Origin: an uncultured Clostridia bacterium
GTDB taxonomy: Bacteria > Bacillota > Clostridia > Christensenellales > CAG-917
Direction of reading: 5' to 3'
Assembly (NCBI GenBank): GCA_947382865.1
Contig: CANDBF010000005.1
Coordinates: 1-54,682, forward strand
Length of the DNA: 54,682 nucleotides
Part shown: one piece after another, positions 16,804 to 24,716 of the stretch
Numbering within the stretch: the stretch's first letter is position 1
Layout: each line of letters opens with the position of its first letter
Made by a program: the position numbers and the translations under genes
Notes under the pieces: model-generated
Told to the model about the DNA's origin: nothing
Seen by the model: only the letters and a program-made list of their open reading frames with translations
Database searches by the model: none

Positions 16804-17466
16804 ATGGATAAATCGCAAATAGAGAAGCAAATAGCAAAGGAGCTGCTTTCGATAAAGGCAGTTTTCTTCCGCCCCGACGAGCCGTTCACTTGGGCGAGCG
16901 GAATCAAGAGCCCCGTATATTGCGACAACCGTCTTACGCTCACTGCGCCCGAGGTTAGACTGGACGTGGAAAACGGTCTTGCTCAAATCATCAGGGAATA
17001 CTATCCCGATGCCGAGGTGCTTATGGGCACGTCTACCGCGGGCATCGCGCACGCAGCTATAACGGGACACATAATGGGTTTGCCGATGGGCTACGTACGC
17101 TCGGGCGCGAAAGACCACGGCAGACAGAATCAGATAGAGGGAAGGCTCGAGGAGGGACAGAAGGTCGTCGTTGTCGAGGATCTGATTTCTACGGGCGGAA
17201 GTTGCATCGAGGTGGTCGAGGTGTTGAGAGGCGCGGGCGCGGACGTGCTCGGAATTGCCAGCATATTCACCTACGGAATGCAAAAGGGACTTGACCGACT
17301 TGCCGCCGCAAACGTGAAAAACGTTTCTCTTACAAATTTTGACGTGATAGCTCAAACCGCCGCGGAAGAGGGTTATATCCAAGAGGAAGACATCGCAAGA
17401 TTGATAAAGTTCCGTAACAATCCTAGCGATGAGAGCTGGTTTGTTGCGCCGAATATCACACGCTGA
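16804..17466 (+). CDS. pyrE: Orotate phosphoribosyltransferase
   Basis: A 220-residue type I PRTase that joins orotate and PRPP to OMP. The PRPP loop is VVVVEDLISTGGS near 120-132, and the N-terminus has FTWASGIKSPVYCDNR, typical of the family. AGAGGTG precedes ATG 16804. A C-terminal extension of about 20 residues beyond the usual fold is present. It acts just before PyrF in the pathway although the gene order is reversed. Confidence 0.93.
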   Translation: MDKSQIEKQIAKELLSIKAVFFRPDEPFTWASGIKSPVYCDNRLTLTAPEVRLDVENGLAQIIREYYPDAEVLMGTSTAGIAHAAITGHIMGLPMGYVRSGAKDHGRQNQIEGRLEEGQKVVVVEDLISTGGSCIEVVEVLRGAGADVLGIASIFTYGMQKGLDRLAAANVKNVSLTNFDVIAQTAAEEGYIQEEDIARLIKFRNNPSDESWFVAPNITR

Positions 17467-17525
17467 TTGCGTGCACCGAGCAATCGGCTCAGCTTGTAAA
17501 TATATAAAAAAATTATAGGTACTTC

Positions 17526-18614
17526 ATGAAACACTTAATGGATATAATCGACTTCACCGTTGACGAGCTGTATTCGCTTATGGATACGGCAAACGACATT
17601 ATCGCGCACCCCGACAAGTACGCCGACTCGTGCAGGGGCAGGAAGCTGGCGGCTCTTTTTTTCGAGCCGTCTACGAGGACGAGGCTCAGCTTTGAAGCCG
17701 CCATGTTGGAATTGGGCGGAAGCGTGATAGGCTTCTCCGACGGCGGAAACAGTTCCGCTTCAAAGGGGGAGAGCGTTGCGGATACGGCTAAGGTCGTGAG
17801 TATGTACGCCGACATAATCGCCATGCGGCACCCTATGGAGGGAGCGCCCTACGTAGCGGCGAGGAACGCTTCCGTTCCCGTCATAAACGCGGGCGACGGC
17901 GGACATCATCATCCCACGCAGACGCTTGCCGATTTGCTGACGATATACCGCGAAAAGGGCGGCTTCGACAATCTGACCGTCGGCGTGTGCGGAGATTTGA
18001 AGTACGGCAGAACCGTGCATTCTCTTATTGCCGCGCTTTCGAGATATAAAAACGTAAAAATCGTGCTTATTTCTCCCGAGGAGCTGAGAGTCCCCGACTA
18101 CGTTAAATCCGAGATAATGGACAGGCGCGGAATGGAGTATAAAGAGACTGCTTCCTTGGAAGAAGCTATCCCCGCGCTCGACGTGCTGTATATGACGAGA
18201 ATACAGCGCGAGAGGTTTGCGGACAAAAACGAATACGAAAGGTTGAAGGACAGCTATATTCTCACCGTCGATAAGCTGTCCGCGGCAAAGCCCGATATGG
18301 CGATACTTCATCCTCTGCCGCGCGTGAACGAGATAAGCGTAAAGGTGGACGACGACAGCCGCGCCTGTTATTTCAAGCAGGTTGCAAACGGCAAGTATAT
18401 GAGAATGGCTCTTATATTGAAGCTGCTTGACGAGGCGCGCGTAAGACCCGAAAACGGACAGTTTTCAGATTGCATTGCCGTGCCCGACCTGCATTGCGAC
18501 AATCCGCGCTGTATAACCTCCTGCGAGCAGGAGCTCGAACATGCGTTCAAGCCTTCGGAAGGGAAGAAAGGCGTGTATCGCTGCGCGTACTGCGACAGAG
18601 AGTATAAAATGTAA
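17526..18614 (+). CDS. pyrB: Aspartate carbamoyltransferase fused to a PyrI-like zinc domain
   Basis: A 362-residue protein. Residues 1-305 are a complete ATCase catalytic chain with carbamoyl-phosphate motif [22 protein letters not shown] and HPLPRVNEI. Residues about 318-360 add [13 protein letters not shown] and [10 protein letters not shown], a four-Cys ribbon matching the zinc domain of the regulatory chain PyrI (CPNxxCI...CxYC). The allosteric nucleotide-binding domain of PyrI is absent and no pyrI gene follows. The zinc domain in the classical enzyme contacts the catalytic chain, so here it may stabilise the trimer. Only a weak AGG precedes ATG 17526. Confidence 0.88.
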   Translation: MKHLMDIIDFTVDELYSLMDTANDIIAHPDKYADSCRGRKLAALFFEPSTRTRLSFEAAMLELGGSVIGFSDGGNSSASKGESVADTAKVVSMYADIIAMRHPMEGAPYVAARNASVPVINAGDGGHHHPTQTLADLLTIYREKGGFDNLTVGVCGDLKYGRTVHSLIAALSRYKNVKIVLISPEELRVPDYVKSEIMDRRGMEYKETASLEEAIPALDVLYMTRIQRERFADKNEYERLKDSYILTVDKLSAAKPDMAILHPLPRVNEISVKVDDDSRACYFKQVANGKYMRMALILKLLDEARVRPENGQFSDCIAVPDLHCDNPRCITSCEQELEHAFKPSEGKKGVYRCAYCDREYKM

Positions 18615-18643
18615 CAAAACGCGGACGGAATAGGGGGGAGAAT

Positions 18644-19423
18644 ATGGGTGAAATCAAAAAAGATACGCGCTACATAACCGTGCTCAGCGTGCTGTCCAGT
18701 CTTGCGGTGGTTTTCCTGCATACAAACGGCTGTTTCTGGGGGGGGTCGGTCATAACGCGAGGTGGATAAGCGCGAATATAATTGAGAGCCTGTTTTATTT
18801 TGCAGTGCCGATATTCTTTATGATTTCGGGCGCGACTCTGCTCGATTACAGAAAGCGCTACGACACTAAGACCTTTGTAAAAAAGTGAACGGTGAAAACC
18901 GTTATACCATTTCTTATATGGTCGTGTATCTGGTGCATAGCCCGCGCCGCAGACGGACAGTATAAGGCGGAGGCTATCTTATATTCGTTTTGTTCGGATA
19001 CTGCGTGAACAAATACGAGATAAAGCCCGCGTTCCGCATTGCGCTGTACTGCCTCGGCGTAGCGGGGCTTCTGACCCATTTATTGGGCACTCAGTTCGCG
19101 TCATTCGCAAACGGGTACATCGTATCTATGTACAAGGTTATCTGAACGTTCCGAGCGCGCTCTATGCGGCGGCTATATTTACCGCTTTCAAATACGTTAA
19201 AAAGGGCAGACTTTTCGACGGAATATATAAAATCTGCCAATTCGCGGCGCCGCTTACTTTCGGGATTTATCTGATACACGCTCTGCTTCTGGATTTCTTT
19301 ATTTACAAACTTCCGTTCGATTCGGCGCATATACTTTTCCGTGTCTTCGGCGCAATGGGAATATTTGTTCTGAGCGGCGCAATCGTCTGGTGCATACAGC
19401 GTATCCCCGTCGTGAAAAAATAG
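18644..19423 (+). pseudogene. Acyltransferase-3-like membrane protein, degraded
   Basis: Begins with GGGGGGAG and ATG 18644. The pieces read VLSSLAVVFLHTNG, then in another frame ESLFYFAVPIFFMISGATLL, a conserved acyltransferase-3 signature, then further membrane helices in shifting frames with stops near 18887, 19005 and 19144, and a final stretch ending VLSGAIVWCIQRIPVVKK at 19423. At least four frame changes or stops plus apparent internal deletions make this a dead gene. Homologues O-acetylate cell-surface polysaccharides. It sits just behind the pyr cluster but has no functional link. Confidence 0.7.
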
Positions 19424-19472
19424 TGCCGTAAAAGCGCCTGTGGTTGAAATTATAAGCAATCGAAATAGAAGT

Positions 19473-19500
19473 CGCGCGGTCGTAAACCCGCGCGTTTCTT
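19473..19500 (+). terminator. Intrinsic terminator
   Basis: CGCGCGG (19473-19479) pairs with CCGCGCG (19488-19494) and is followed by TTTCTT. It closes the region behind the degraded acyltransferase gene and possibly the pyr transcript. Confidence 0.7.
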
Positions 19501-19604
19501 ATATTTTATGTTCGCCGTTGATCCTTTGAAAGGTTTTACACATTTCCTTTTTATACACGTTTCGTTTTTTTGCGTATATGCTGTATTAAGGAGGATTACA
19601 TATT

Positions 19605-20021
19605 ATGGCGCCTAACGACAGACAGAATTTTTTCATTTTCACCGATTACGGTTCCGAGCCCTTGGCGGTCAACGTAGCGAGGGCGGCGACGCTCAACACG
19701 AACTATCGCACAACCCTGTGGACGGGCTCGCATTTGCAGATGACGCTTATGCAGATAAACAGCGGCGAGGATATCGGACTCGAAGTGCACACCGATACCG
19801 ATCAGTATATTATGGTTATAGACGGCACGGCGGTTGTCGCTATGGGCAGAACCCGCGACAATCTGAATTATCAGAAAACAGTTCAGTGCGGATACGGCAT
19901 ATTCGTGCCAGCAGGCACTTGGCACAATCTCATAAATATCGGGACAAAACCTTTGAAACTGACATCTGTCTATGCGCCGCCGGAGCATCCGCACGGAACG
20001 GTGCAGCCGACGAAGGATTGA
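19605..20021 (+). CDS. Small cupin-domain protein
   Basis: A 138-residue single cupin. Motif 1 is EVHTDTDQYIMVIDG and motif 2 is PAGTWHNLINIG, giving His, Gln/Asp and His as possible metal ligands. The C-terminus has a His/Pro-rich tail (PPEHPHGTVQPTKD). Such proteins are common in anaerobes, with unknown or sugar/mannose-isomerase-like roles. AAGGAGG precedes ATG 19605. The gene stands alone between a terminator and the hairpin repeat at 20067. Confidence 0.8.
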   Translation: MAPNDRQNFFIFTDYGSEPLAVNVARAATLNTNYRTTLWTGSHLQMTLMQINSGEDIGLEVHTDTDQYIMVIDGTAVVAMGRTRDNLNYQKTVQCGYGIFVPAGTWHNLINIGTKPLKLTSVYAPPEHPHGTVQPTKD

Positions 20022-20066
20022 TAACATAATCTACAAGGGTGCTTTTCGGTGCTTGAAATAAAACTT

Positions 20067-20094
20067 CCCCACAAAACATGGACGTTTTGTGGGG
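20067..20094. repeat. Interspersed hairpin repeat, copy 2
   Basis: CCCCACAAAAC (20067-20077) and GTTTTGTGGGG (20084-20094) around ATGGAC. It is related to the copy at 14243-14269 by paired substitutions. It lies between the convergent cupin and mscS genes and could stop transcription from both sides. Confidence 0.5.
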
Positions 20095-20160
20095 ATACCG
20101 TTTCGTACGTGACATGGCGAACAGACGGTGTTGACAAAGCAATGCGCCAAATACACGGTT

Positions 20161-20910
20161 TTATTCTTTATCGACGTGGACGACAAGCTGATTGAAAGGA
20201 ATGCTTATTCCGTTTTCGTCGAACATCACTTTCAGACGCTTGTTCATTTCGCGCTGAACGGCAAAAATATCGCTCTCATGGCATTCCGCAGTGAATTGCA
20301 ACGTCACTCCCGACGCGCCGAGTGTTGCGACGCCGTCATAGTTGATTTCTCCGATTATGCCCTCAATCTCGATTTCGGGGAGTTGGGTTTGTATAATGTC
20401 TTCGACGCGTTCGAGCGATTCGCCGTATTCTATATCGATGAGGACTTTTGCGGTTGAGGGTTTTATCGTTTGATTGAGCACGCCTCTTATATCGCTGTTG
20501 TTCACGATTTTTACATTCCCCGCCGCTTCGAGCTTGGTCGTTCTCATTCCGATTGACGTTACTGTGCCTCGGAAGCCGTCTATCGTGATTATATCGCCGA
20601 CGTTAAATTCGTTTTCAAATACGATAAAGAGCCCCGCCACGACGTCGGATATGAGGCTTTGCATTCCGAGACCTACGATAAGCGTTACAACACCCGCGCC
20701 CGTTATAAGCGCCGTCGTGTTTATGCCCCAAATTGCCAGTACCGCTATGACAATAATCACTGTCGCTACGCATTTGACTATGCTGTTGATAAGACGAACG
20801 ACTGTAATCTGACGCTGATTTTTCTTGAAAGCTCTGTTCAGAATCCCGAGCGCGACGGTGGTGATAACGAGAATAACCGTCACGACCCTTATAGCCTGTA
20901 TGCGTTGCAT
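20161..20910 (-). CDS. mscS: Small-conductance mechanosensitive channel
   Basis: A 249-residue MscS. There are three hydrophobic helices (about 7-27, 38-62 and 68-92); the pore helix carries GAGVVTLIVGLGMQSLISD, followed by the beta domain (NVGDIITIDGFRGTVTSIG) and the alpha/beta C-terminus. It releases solutes on hypo-osmotic shock. TM1 is present, so the protein looks essentially complete, but ATG 20910 has no ribosome-binding site and directly abuts a headless phage gene at 20905-20911. Its promoter and perhaps a few N-terminal codons were probably lost when the prophage remnant was joined here. Confidence 0.85.
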   Translation of the reverse strand: MQRIQAIRVVTVILVITTVALGILNRAFKKNQRQITVVRLINSIVKCVATVIIVIAVLAIWGINTTALITGAGVVTLIVGLGMQSLISDVVAGLFIVFENEFNVGDIITIDGFRGTVTSIGMRTTKLEAAGNVKIVNNSDIRGVLNQTIKPSTAKVLIDIEYGESLERVEDIIQTQLPEIEIEGIIGEINYDGVATLGASGVTLQFTAECHESDIFAVQREMNKRLKVMFDENGISIPFNQLVVHVDKE

Positions 20911-21366
20911 AGATACGTACTCACAAAAGAGGGCGTATTCGAGCTTTTGGGCGTGAACCTTGATACGCAGTTCAATCAGTTTGAGCCAAACGCTAGACAG
21001 CGCAGACAGGAGCGTTTTCTGAAAAAGGTAACGAACACCGTTTACGATTATATCTACGAAGGCAGTTGGAGTTCGCAGTATCTGGAATACGCGCTTGCGC
21101 TTTGTCCACAGCTTAGACCTTACATACAGGAAATGTTGGTTGAACAGGTGGAATACGTGCTTGAAAACAACTTTATACAGGATTTCAGCGGCGTGAACGT
21201 AAGCAAGAACAGTGCGGTGAAGAAAGAGGATCTGCGAGGAAGTATGCGTGTTGCAAAGCGCGTAGAGGACATTTGCACGCAGGATATAGCGGGATTGGGA
21301 TTTGCGCTTAAAACAATCATTCCGCTGCCTAACGTGCCTTGTTATCTGTACAGGAGGGGGTATTGA
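20905..21366 (+). CDS. Phage structural protein, 5'-truncated
   Basis: About 150 residues of a phage virion protein, from LTKEGVFELLGVN to CYLYRRGY. It is followed closely by other head-tail genes, so a head-tail connector role is inferred from position only. The frame has no ATG or ribosome-binding site at its start; TTG 20905 is the only nearby start codon and lies inside the first codons of the divergent mscS. The gene therefore begins at the junction between chromosome and prophage, with its true 5' end missing. The stop at 21366 is tightly linked to the next gene. Confidence 0.55.
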   Translation: MHRYVLTKEGVFELLGVNLDTQFNQFEPNARQRRQERFLKKVTNTVYDYIYEGSWSSQYLEYALALCPQLRPYIQEMLVEQVEYVLENNFIQDFSGVNVSKNSAVKKEDLRGSMRVAKRVEDICTQDIAGLGFALKTIIPLPNVPCYLYRRGY

Positions 21367-21368
21367 CT

Positions 21369-21779
21369 ATGTTGGAGTTAAAAAAGAGCTCGGCGGAAAT
21401 CTTCCCTGCGCGTTGGTACAGGGCTGGGGTTAGGGAAATACTAAACGACCCCGAGAAGAGAGGGCAACTGACAGGTCCTGCATTTCAGGACTTCCACGTT
21501 GAGATACTGGGCGCGTATAACCGCACTAAGAGCCAGTCCGTTCAAAACCTTATCGTCAATACAAACGGCACGCTGATAAAAACTTCGGAGCATTTGGACT
21601 TTCAGGCGGAGGACGAAATAGAGTTCCTCGGCAGGTTCTGGCTGATAGAAGAAGTGGAATTCGACCTTACGGGCATATCTCCGCAGGCAGCGGTCTACGG
21701 AGACCCGTTGAAGAATGCGATTACTACTTTGAGGGTAGTCGCATTAAAGAAGAAGGGAGAAACAAATTATGTTCGATGA
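21369..21779 (+). CDS. Phage protein, probably head-tail joining
   Basis: A 136-residue protein starting MLELKKSSAEIFPARWYRAG. AGGAGGGGG precedes ATG 21369. The C-terminal half (FQAEDEIEFLGRFWLIEEVE) looks like a small beta-barrel of the kind found in head-tail adaptors; the family is not certain. It overlaps the next gene by 11 bases. Codon use is like the host housekeeping genes, unlike the AT-rich toxin cassettes that follow. Confidence 0.55.
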   Translation: MLELKKSSAEIFPARWYRAGVREILNDPEKRGQLTGPAFQDFHVEILGAYNRTKSQSVQNLIVNTNGTLIKTSEHLDFQAEDEIEFLGRFWLIEEVEFDLTGISPQAAVYGDPLKNAITTLRVVALKKKGETNYVR

Positions 21780-22422
21780 AAGCAAACACCCAAGAGACGG
21801 TGACGGCAAGTTCACGGATAAGGGCGGAGGTGAAGCAAAACGCGTGTTCGAGCTTGCGGATGAACTCGGTATTCCTTATGACCGCGATACGAGTTATCAG
21901 ACGTTAAAGGCAAAGGTAGAGGAAGCACAGAATGGTAGTTCACTAGTGCCATATAACGATAAAGAAAAACAAAACCTATCGTCAAGTAGCAAAATTATTA
22001 TTCCTGAAAGTGATGAAGATATAAGTCGCTTTATACAACAGGCTCGTAATAATGAGAGAGAAGTACAGGGAAAGAAATTATTGCTTGGCAAAATAGATAT
22101 TACCACGGCTCAAAGAATCAAAAAAGCAGTCAATGTAGATTTGAATAATTACAATGTGGAATTGCGTGCAGCAGATATTCAGCACGCTTTCAACGGTCAT
22201 GGAGATTCAGAAAGCGAGAGCTTGCGCGGACAGCCTGTGTTGAAAGAAAGCGATGTGAAATTATTCGGTAAGATAGTGACTGCATTTGATGAGGTTGAAA
22301 AGGGCAAGGCGGATAACAGTCTAACATTTACAAAAAGAATAGGCAGTAAAATTATATGTGTTACCTATTATGCACAAGGTAATCACTCGTTAAGCCTAAA
22401 AACGATGTATCTTAATAAATAA
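21769..22422 (+). CDS. Cassette A: phage leader plus predicted PBECR-like nuclease toxin domain
   Basis: A 217-residue protein. Residues 2-54 are a phage-type leader (FDESKHPRDGDGKFTDKGGG) that recurs almost unchanged at 24279-24437. The rest is AT-rich and unrelated to the other copy. Its C-terminus has IQHAFNGHGD, RGQPVLKESDVKLF and SLKTMYLNK, the pattern of phage Barnase-EndoU-ColicinE5/D-RelE (PBECR) domains found at the ends of MuF-type head proteins. RNase activity is inference. GAAGGGAG precedes ATG 21769. The stop codon lies in the A-tract that forms the U-tail of the convergent RNA at 22416-22506. Confidence 0.65.
   Translation: MFDESKHPRDGDGKFTDKGGGEAKRVFELADELGIPYDRDTSYQTLKAKVEEAQNGSSLVPYNDKEKQNLSSSSKIIIPESDEDISRFIQQARNNEREVQGKKLLLGKIDITTAQRIKKAVNVDLNNYNVELRAADIQHAFNGHGDSESESLRGQPVLKESDVKLFGKIVTAFDEVEKGKADNSLTFTKRIGSKIICVTYYAQGNHSLSLKTMYLNK
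21772..21930 (+). repeat. Cassette leader repeat, copy 1
   Basis: A 159-bp segment nearly identical to 24279-24437, with only a handful of mostly synonymous differences. It encodes the shared N-terminal leader and ends abruptly at GAAGCACA, exactly where the two genes begin to differ. It is therefore a possible recombination point for C-terminal swapping. Confidence 0.8.
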
Positions 22423-22506
22423 AAAGCATTCATTGCCCCCGCGCTAACCGTCCTAAACCGTTTGTTGGGTATAAGCCAACCGCCACGATGCTCAATGAAT
22501 GCTATT
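22416..22506 (-). ncRNA. Convergent small RNA A
   Basis: Transcript of about 90 bases predicted from the consensus promoter at 22513-22541. An 11-bp closing stem, CAATGAATGCT (22493-22503) with AGCATTCATTG (22425-22435), is followed on the minus strand by a U-rich tail, making an intrinsic terminator. Inside is a 5-bp stem, GTTGG (22464-22468) with CCAAC (22476-22480), carrying a 7-base loop that reads CTTATAC on the RNA strand. The 3' end overlaps the stop codon of cassette A. No open frame fits. Comparable RNAs follow cassettes B and C. Confidence 0.65.
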
Positions 22507-22512
22507 TACATT

Positions 22513-22541
22513 ATTATACACATCTGCAAAAAATATGTCAA
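22513..22541 (-). promoter_or_regulatory. Consensus promoter of RNA A
   Basis: On the minus strand: TTGACA (22541-22536), 17 bp, TATAAT (22518-22513). Both hexamers match the sigma-A consensus perfectly. The nearest minus-strand gene downstream is mscS, more than 1.5 kb away behind plus-strand genes, so the target must be the small RNA. Confidence 0.8.
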
Positions 22542-22596
22542 GTTCAACAAACACTTCCTAATAAGGAAGTTTTTTATTTGCAAGGAAGGTGAAAAA

Positions 22597-22905
22597 ATGA
22601 TAAGCACAGCTAAACAGGCGGCAATTATGTACGGAGCGTTGCATTATCTGAAAAGCCTTGTGCCGAAAGATACGGGCAATATGAGATATAACGCGACAAA
22701 GGTTGAGAACTTAGGCGGAGGCAAGTGGCGGCTGTACGTGGACGAGAATATCGCACCTTACGTGCCTTATACCACAGAGCCGTGGATTTCGCCCAAGTGG
22801 AATGGAAAGAAAAACCCCAACGAGGGATGGTTTGAAAGAGCGAGCCACTTAGTGGCGAACTACATTGCAAACGCATTACGCGGAACATTAAAAAGGAGTA
22901 AGTAA
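22597..22905 (+). CDS. HK97 gp10-like phage tail component
   Basis: A 102-residue protein (MISTAKQAAIMYGALHYLKS). The core VPKDTGNMRYNATKVEN plus PYVPYTTEPW and NEGWFERAS is the usual signature of gp10/minor tail proteins that assist tail assembly. GGAAGGTG precedes ATG 22597, so the longer upstream frame through the RNA A region is not used. It is one base away from the next gene. Confidence 0.7.
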   Translation: MISTAKQAAIMYGALHYLKSLVPKDTGNMRYNATKVENLGGGKWRLYVDENIAPYVPYTTEPWISPKWNGKKNPNEGWFERASHLVANYIANALRGTLKRSK

Positions 22906-22906
22906 A

Positions 22907-23806
22907 ATGATAACAACAGAAGCAATGGCAAAATTTTTGGAAACACAGCTTAACGCTTTCCCAGTAAGCAAAAACGGCAGCGACTACTCATTTATCGTAC
23001 ACAGCAACGAGGGCGAGCATGAGGCGTATGTCGGAGGCAGTCAAAAGGAATTGCCTACCAATTTGATAAACGCTGTTCTCCTGGAGCAGAGCAGTACGCC
23101 CGTGCCTCTCGCAGGGCTTAACAGCGTATTGCTTATGCAAACGCTGAATCTGCTCATTCCTGTGAATATGGCGGCAAGACGGTTGCTCGGCAAGCGTTCG
23201 GGCGGAATTGATTACGTTATGAAGCCGCTCAATCAGTTTGTGCAGGCGTGCGCAGGTCTGACAGGAACTATGACAGACGATGAGGGCAAATCGTTCTCGT
23301 ACGCTCTAAGCGTGTCTACACCTATGACAGGTACGGAAGACTACTACGGCGAAATAGGCAAAGCCGTGCCCGTCACAATGCAGGTGTCGTGGCAGTTCAT
23401 AGAGAACGGAGTGCTTGCCAACGACGTGACGATTACGCTTGACGGAACGCCCGTCGTGCTTATGGACGGCGCGATTGTGCGTACGCGTACGGGCGACGTG
23501 AGCAATGTGGACGGAAGCGAGGAAATGCAGACGGCTATAACACAGCAGGGGCTGACATTCCGTGTAATAATGCCGCTGAAACGCGGAGACGCAAGCAGCG
23601 CGCTAAAACGAGATATGTTAACGGGCAATCTTAGCAAAACATATACCCTTGTTTATGACGACAGACCCATTGTAAACGGAAAGCCGACAAATAACGGAGA
23701 CGTTATTACGGTAAAAGTCTGCGCACAGGAAATCACGCAGACTATGACAGCAGGCAAGGGTATAACGATTTCCGCAACGCTTACAATCGCAAGAGAGGTA
23801 GAATAA
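22907..23806 (+). CDS. Phage tail protein, 299 residues
   Basis: A beta-rich protein in tail-gene position, directly behind the gp10-like gene and overlapping the next gene by one base. AAGGAG precedes ATG 22907. Residues 150-300 contain long alternating hydrophobic strands (VPVTMQVSWQFIENG), typical of tube or sheath-like subunits. I do not recognise the exact family; a major tail role is inferred from place and size. Confidence 0.5.
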   Translation: MITTEAMAKFLETQLNAFPVSKNGSDYSFIVHSNEGEHEAYVGGSQKELPTNLINAVLLEQSSTPVPLAGLNSVLLMQTLNLLIPVNMAARRLLGKRSGGIDYVMKPLNQFVQACAGLTGTMTDDEGKSFSYALSVSTPMTGTEDYYGEIGKAVPVTMQVSWQFIENGVLANDVTITLDGTPVVLMDGAIVRTRTGDVSNVDGSEEMQTAITQQGLTFRVIMPLKRGDASSALKRDMLTGNLSKTYTLVYDDRPIVNGKPTNNGDVITVKVCAQEITQTMTAGKGITISATLTIAREVE

Positions 23807-24267
23807 TGGCTAATTATACAATAGACGTAAATTTCAATAATGGAGAAGATGACGGCTATCATTCGCCGTTTAGCGCACCGAAAACCGACGACCCCGTTGA
23901 CAATAACGACGGATTCGGGGCTATGCTTTTGGGCGTAAGGTCGTTTGCTAAGGCAATACCTGGCGCAAATCTCATCAAACAAGGTTTTGATTGGCAAGTA
24001 AGTTTAATCGGACGAAATACGGGCAGTCAGGTAGCGCAGGACAAAGCGAACGCTGTTATGAAAATAGTAGGGCAGGTGGGCGGTACGGCAATGGCGTTCG
24101 CCGCAGGCGGTCCTGTGGGCGGATTCCTTGCAATGGCAGGAGTTGCGCTGTCTTATGCGCGTGAGGCGGAACAGACCAATTACGATAGAAATATGGAAAA
24201 CATAAATCGCACTCTCTTGCGTGAACGTGCGGGAGCGAGCTTCAATCGTAGTCGAGAAGAGAGGTGA
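23806..24267 (+). CDS. Phage structural protein, 153 residues
   Basis: The N-terminal 45 residues are acidic and probably disordered (VNFNNGEDDGYHSPF). The centre is Gly/Ala-rich and hydrophobic (QVGGTAMAFAAGGPVGGFLA, about 97-118), which could insert in a membrane. The C-terminus is charged (RAGASFNRSREER). The start overlaps the previous stop (AATAATGG). Family not recognised. No tape-measure gene follows, which is where one would be expected. Confidence 0.5.
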   Translation: MANYTIDVNFNNGEDDGYHSPFSAPKTDDPVDNNDGFGAMLLGVRSFAKAIPGANLIKQGFDWQVSLIGRNTGSQVAQDKANAVMKIVGQVGGTAMAFAAGGPVGGFLAMAGVALSYAREAEQTNYDRNMENINRTLLRERAGASFNRSREER

Positions 24268-24272
24268 CGGCT

Positions 24273-24574
24273 ATGTATTTTGATGAGAGCAAACACCCAA
24301 GAGACGGTGACGGCAAGTTTACGGATAAGGGCGGCGGAGAAGCAAAGCGCGTGTTCGAGCTTGCGGATGAACTCGGTATTCCTTATGACCGCGATACGAG
24401 TTATCAGACGTTAAAGGCAAAGGTAGAGGAAGCACAAAAGAACGACGTACAGCGTTTCGCTATTATTCTGCTAACATTAAGTATAAAGGAGCGGCAAGCG
24501 GTATTTGGCTTAATGTAGGAAAACACAAGTTTGATAATCAATGGCATATATACGCTATAACGAGTAAAAAATAA
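24273..24574 (+). pseudogene. Cassette B: same leader, second toxin-type C-terminus, out of frame
   Basis: AGAGGTG precedes ATG 24273 and the first 55 codons repeat the leader of cassette A. In frame, the protein then runs to an early stop at 24518. In the -1 frame from about 24438, the sequence reads FRYYSANIKYKGAASGIWLN and WHIYAITSKK, stopping at 24572-24574. That domain matches the orphan at 27114-27341, so it is the real C-terminus. A one-base deletion, or possibly -1 frameshifting at CAAAAG, separates it from the leader. The function of the YKG..IWLNVG..HK..WHIYAIT domain is unknown; a toxin role is inferred from context. Confidence 0.6.
24279..24437 (+). repeat. Cassette leader repeat, copy 2
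   Basis: Near-identical to 21772-21930, ending at the same GAAGCACA junction. The few differences are mainly third-position changes, so the two leaders have stayed under coding constraint or were recently homogenised by recombination. Confidence 0.8.
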
Positions 24575-24644
24575 AACACCGCCCAGCGACTTTACGCTGT
24601 AATCAAGCCCGTAGGTCATTGAATCAAAGCGGTGTTTTACTTAC
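24565..24644 (-). ncRNA. Convergent small RNA B
   Basis: About 80 bases from the promoter at 24651-24679. The closing stem GCGGTGTTTT (24629-24638) with AAAACACCGC (24573-24582) ends in a U-rich tail on the minus strand. The inner hairpin is CAGCG (24584-24588) with CGCTG (24595-24599). In RNA C the same hairpin reads CAACG/CGTTG, a compensatory G-C to A-T change. The 3' end overlaps the last codons of cassette B, as in cassettes A and C. Confidence 0.7.
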
Positions 24645-24650
24645 ATTATT

Positions 24651-24679
24651 ATTATACTCAATCACCGAAAATATGTCAA
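24651..24679 (-). promoter_or_regulatory. Consensus promoter of RNA B
   Basis: Minus strand TTGACA (24679-24674), 17-bp spacer, TATAAT (24656-24651). It lies just behind the 3' end of the minus-strand membrane-protein gene and ahead of the RNA. Confidence 0.8.
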
Positions 24680-24684
24680 GAGGT

Positions 24685-24716
24685 AAGGACGTTTATTCAA
24701 CGTCCTTTCCTTTTTG
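24685..24716. terminator. Hairpin with T-run
   Basis: AAGGACGTT (24685-24693) and AACGTCCTT (24699-24707) around TATTC, followed on the plus strand by TTCCTTTTT. The stop codon of the minus-strand membrane protein lies within the stem. Confidence 0.55.

Noticed and set aside
20911..21070. Open minus-strand frame extending mscS upstream (reads like VWLKLIELRIKVHA)
   Set aside because: No start codon in it, and the plus strand encodes a phage protein continuous with its operon; mscS already has its first membrane helix.
22416..22506. RNA A as a tRNA gene
   Set aside because: It has a 7-base loop on a 5-bp stem, but no T-loop consensus, D-arm or CCA, and an 11-bp end stem; a tRNA gene is not supported.
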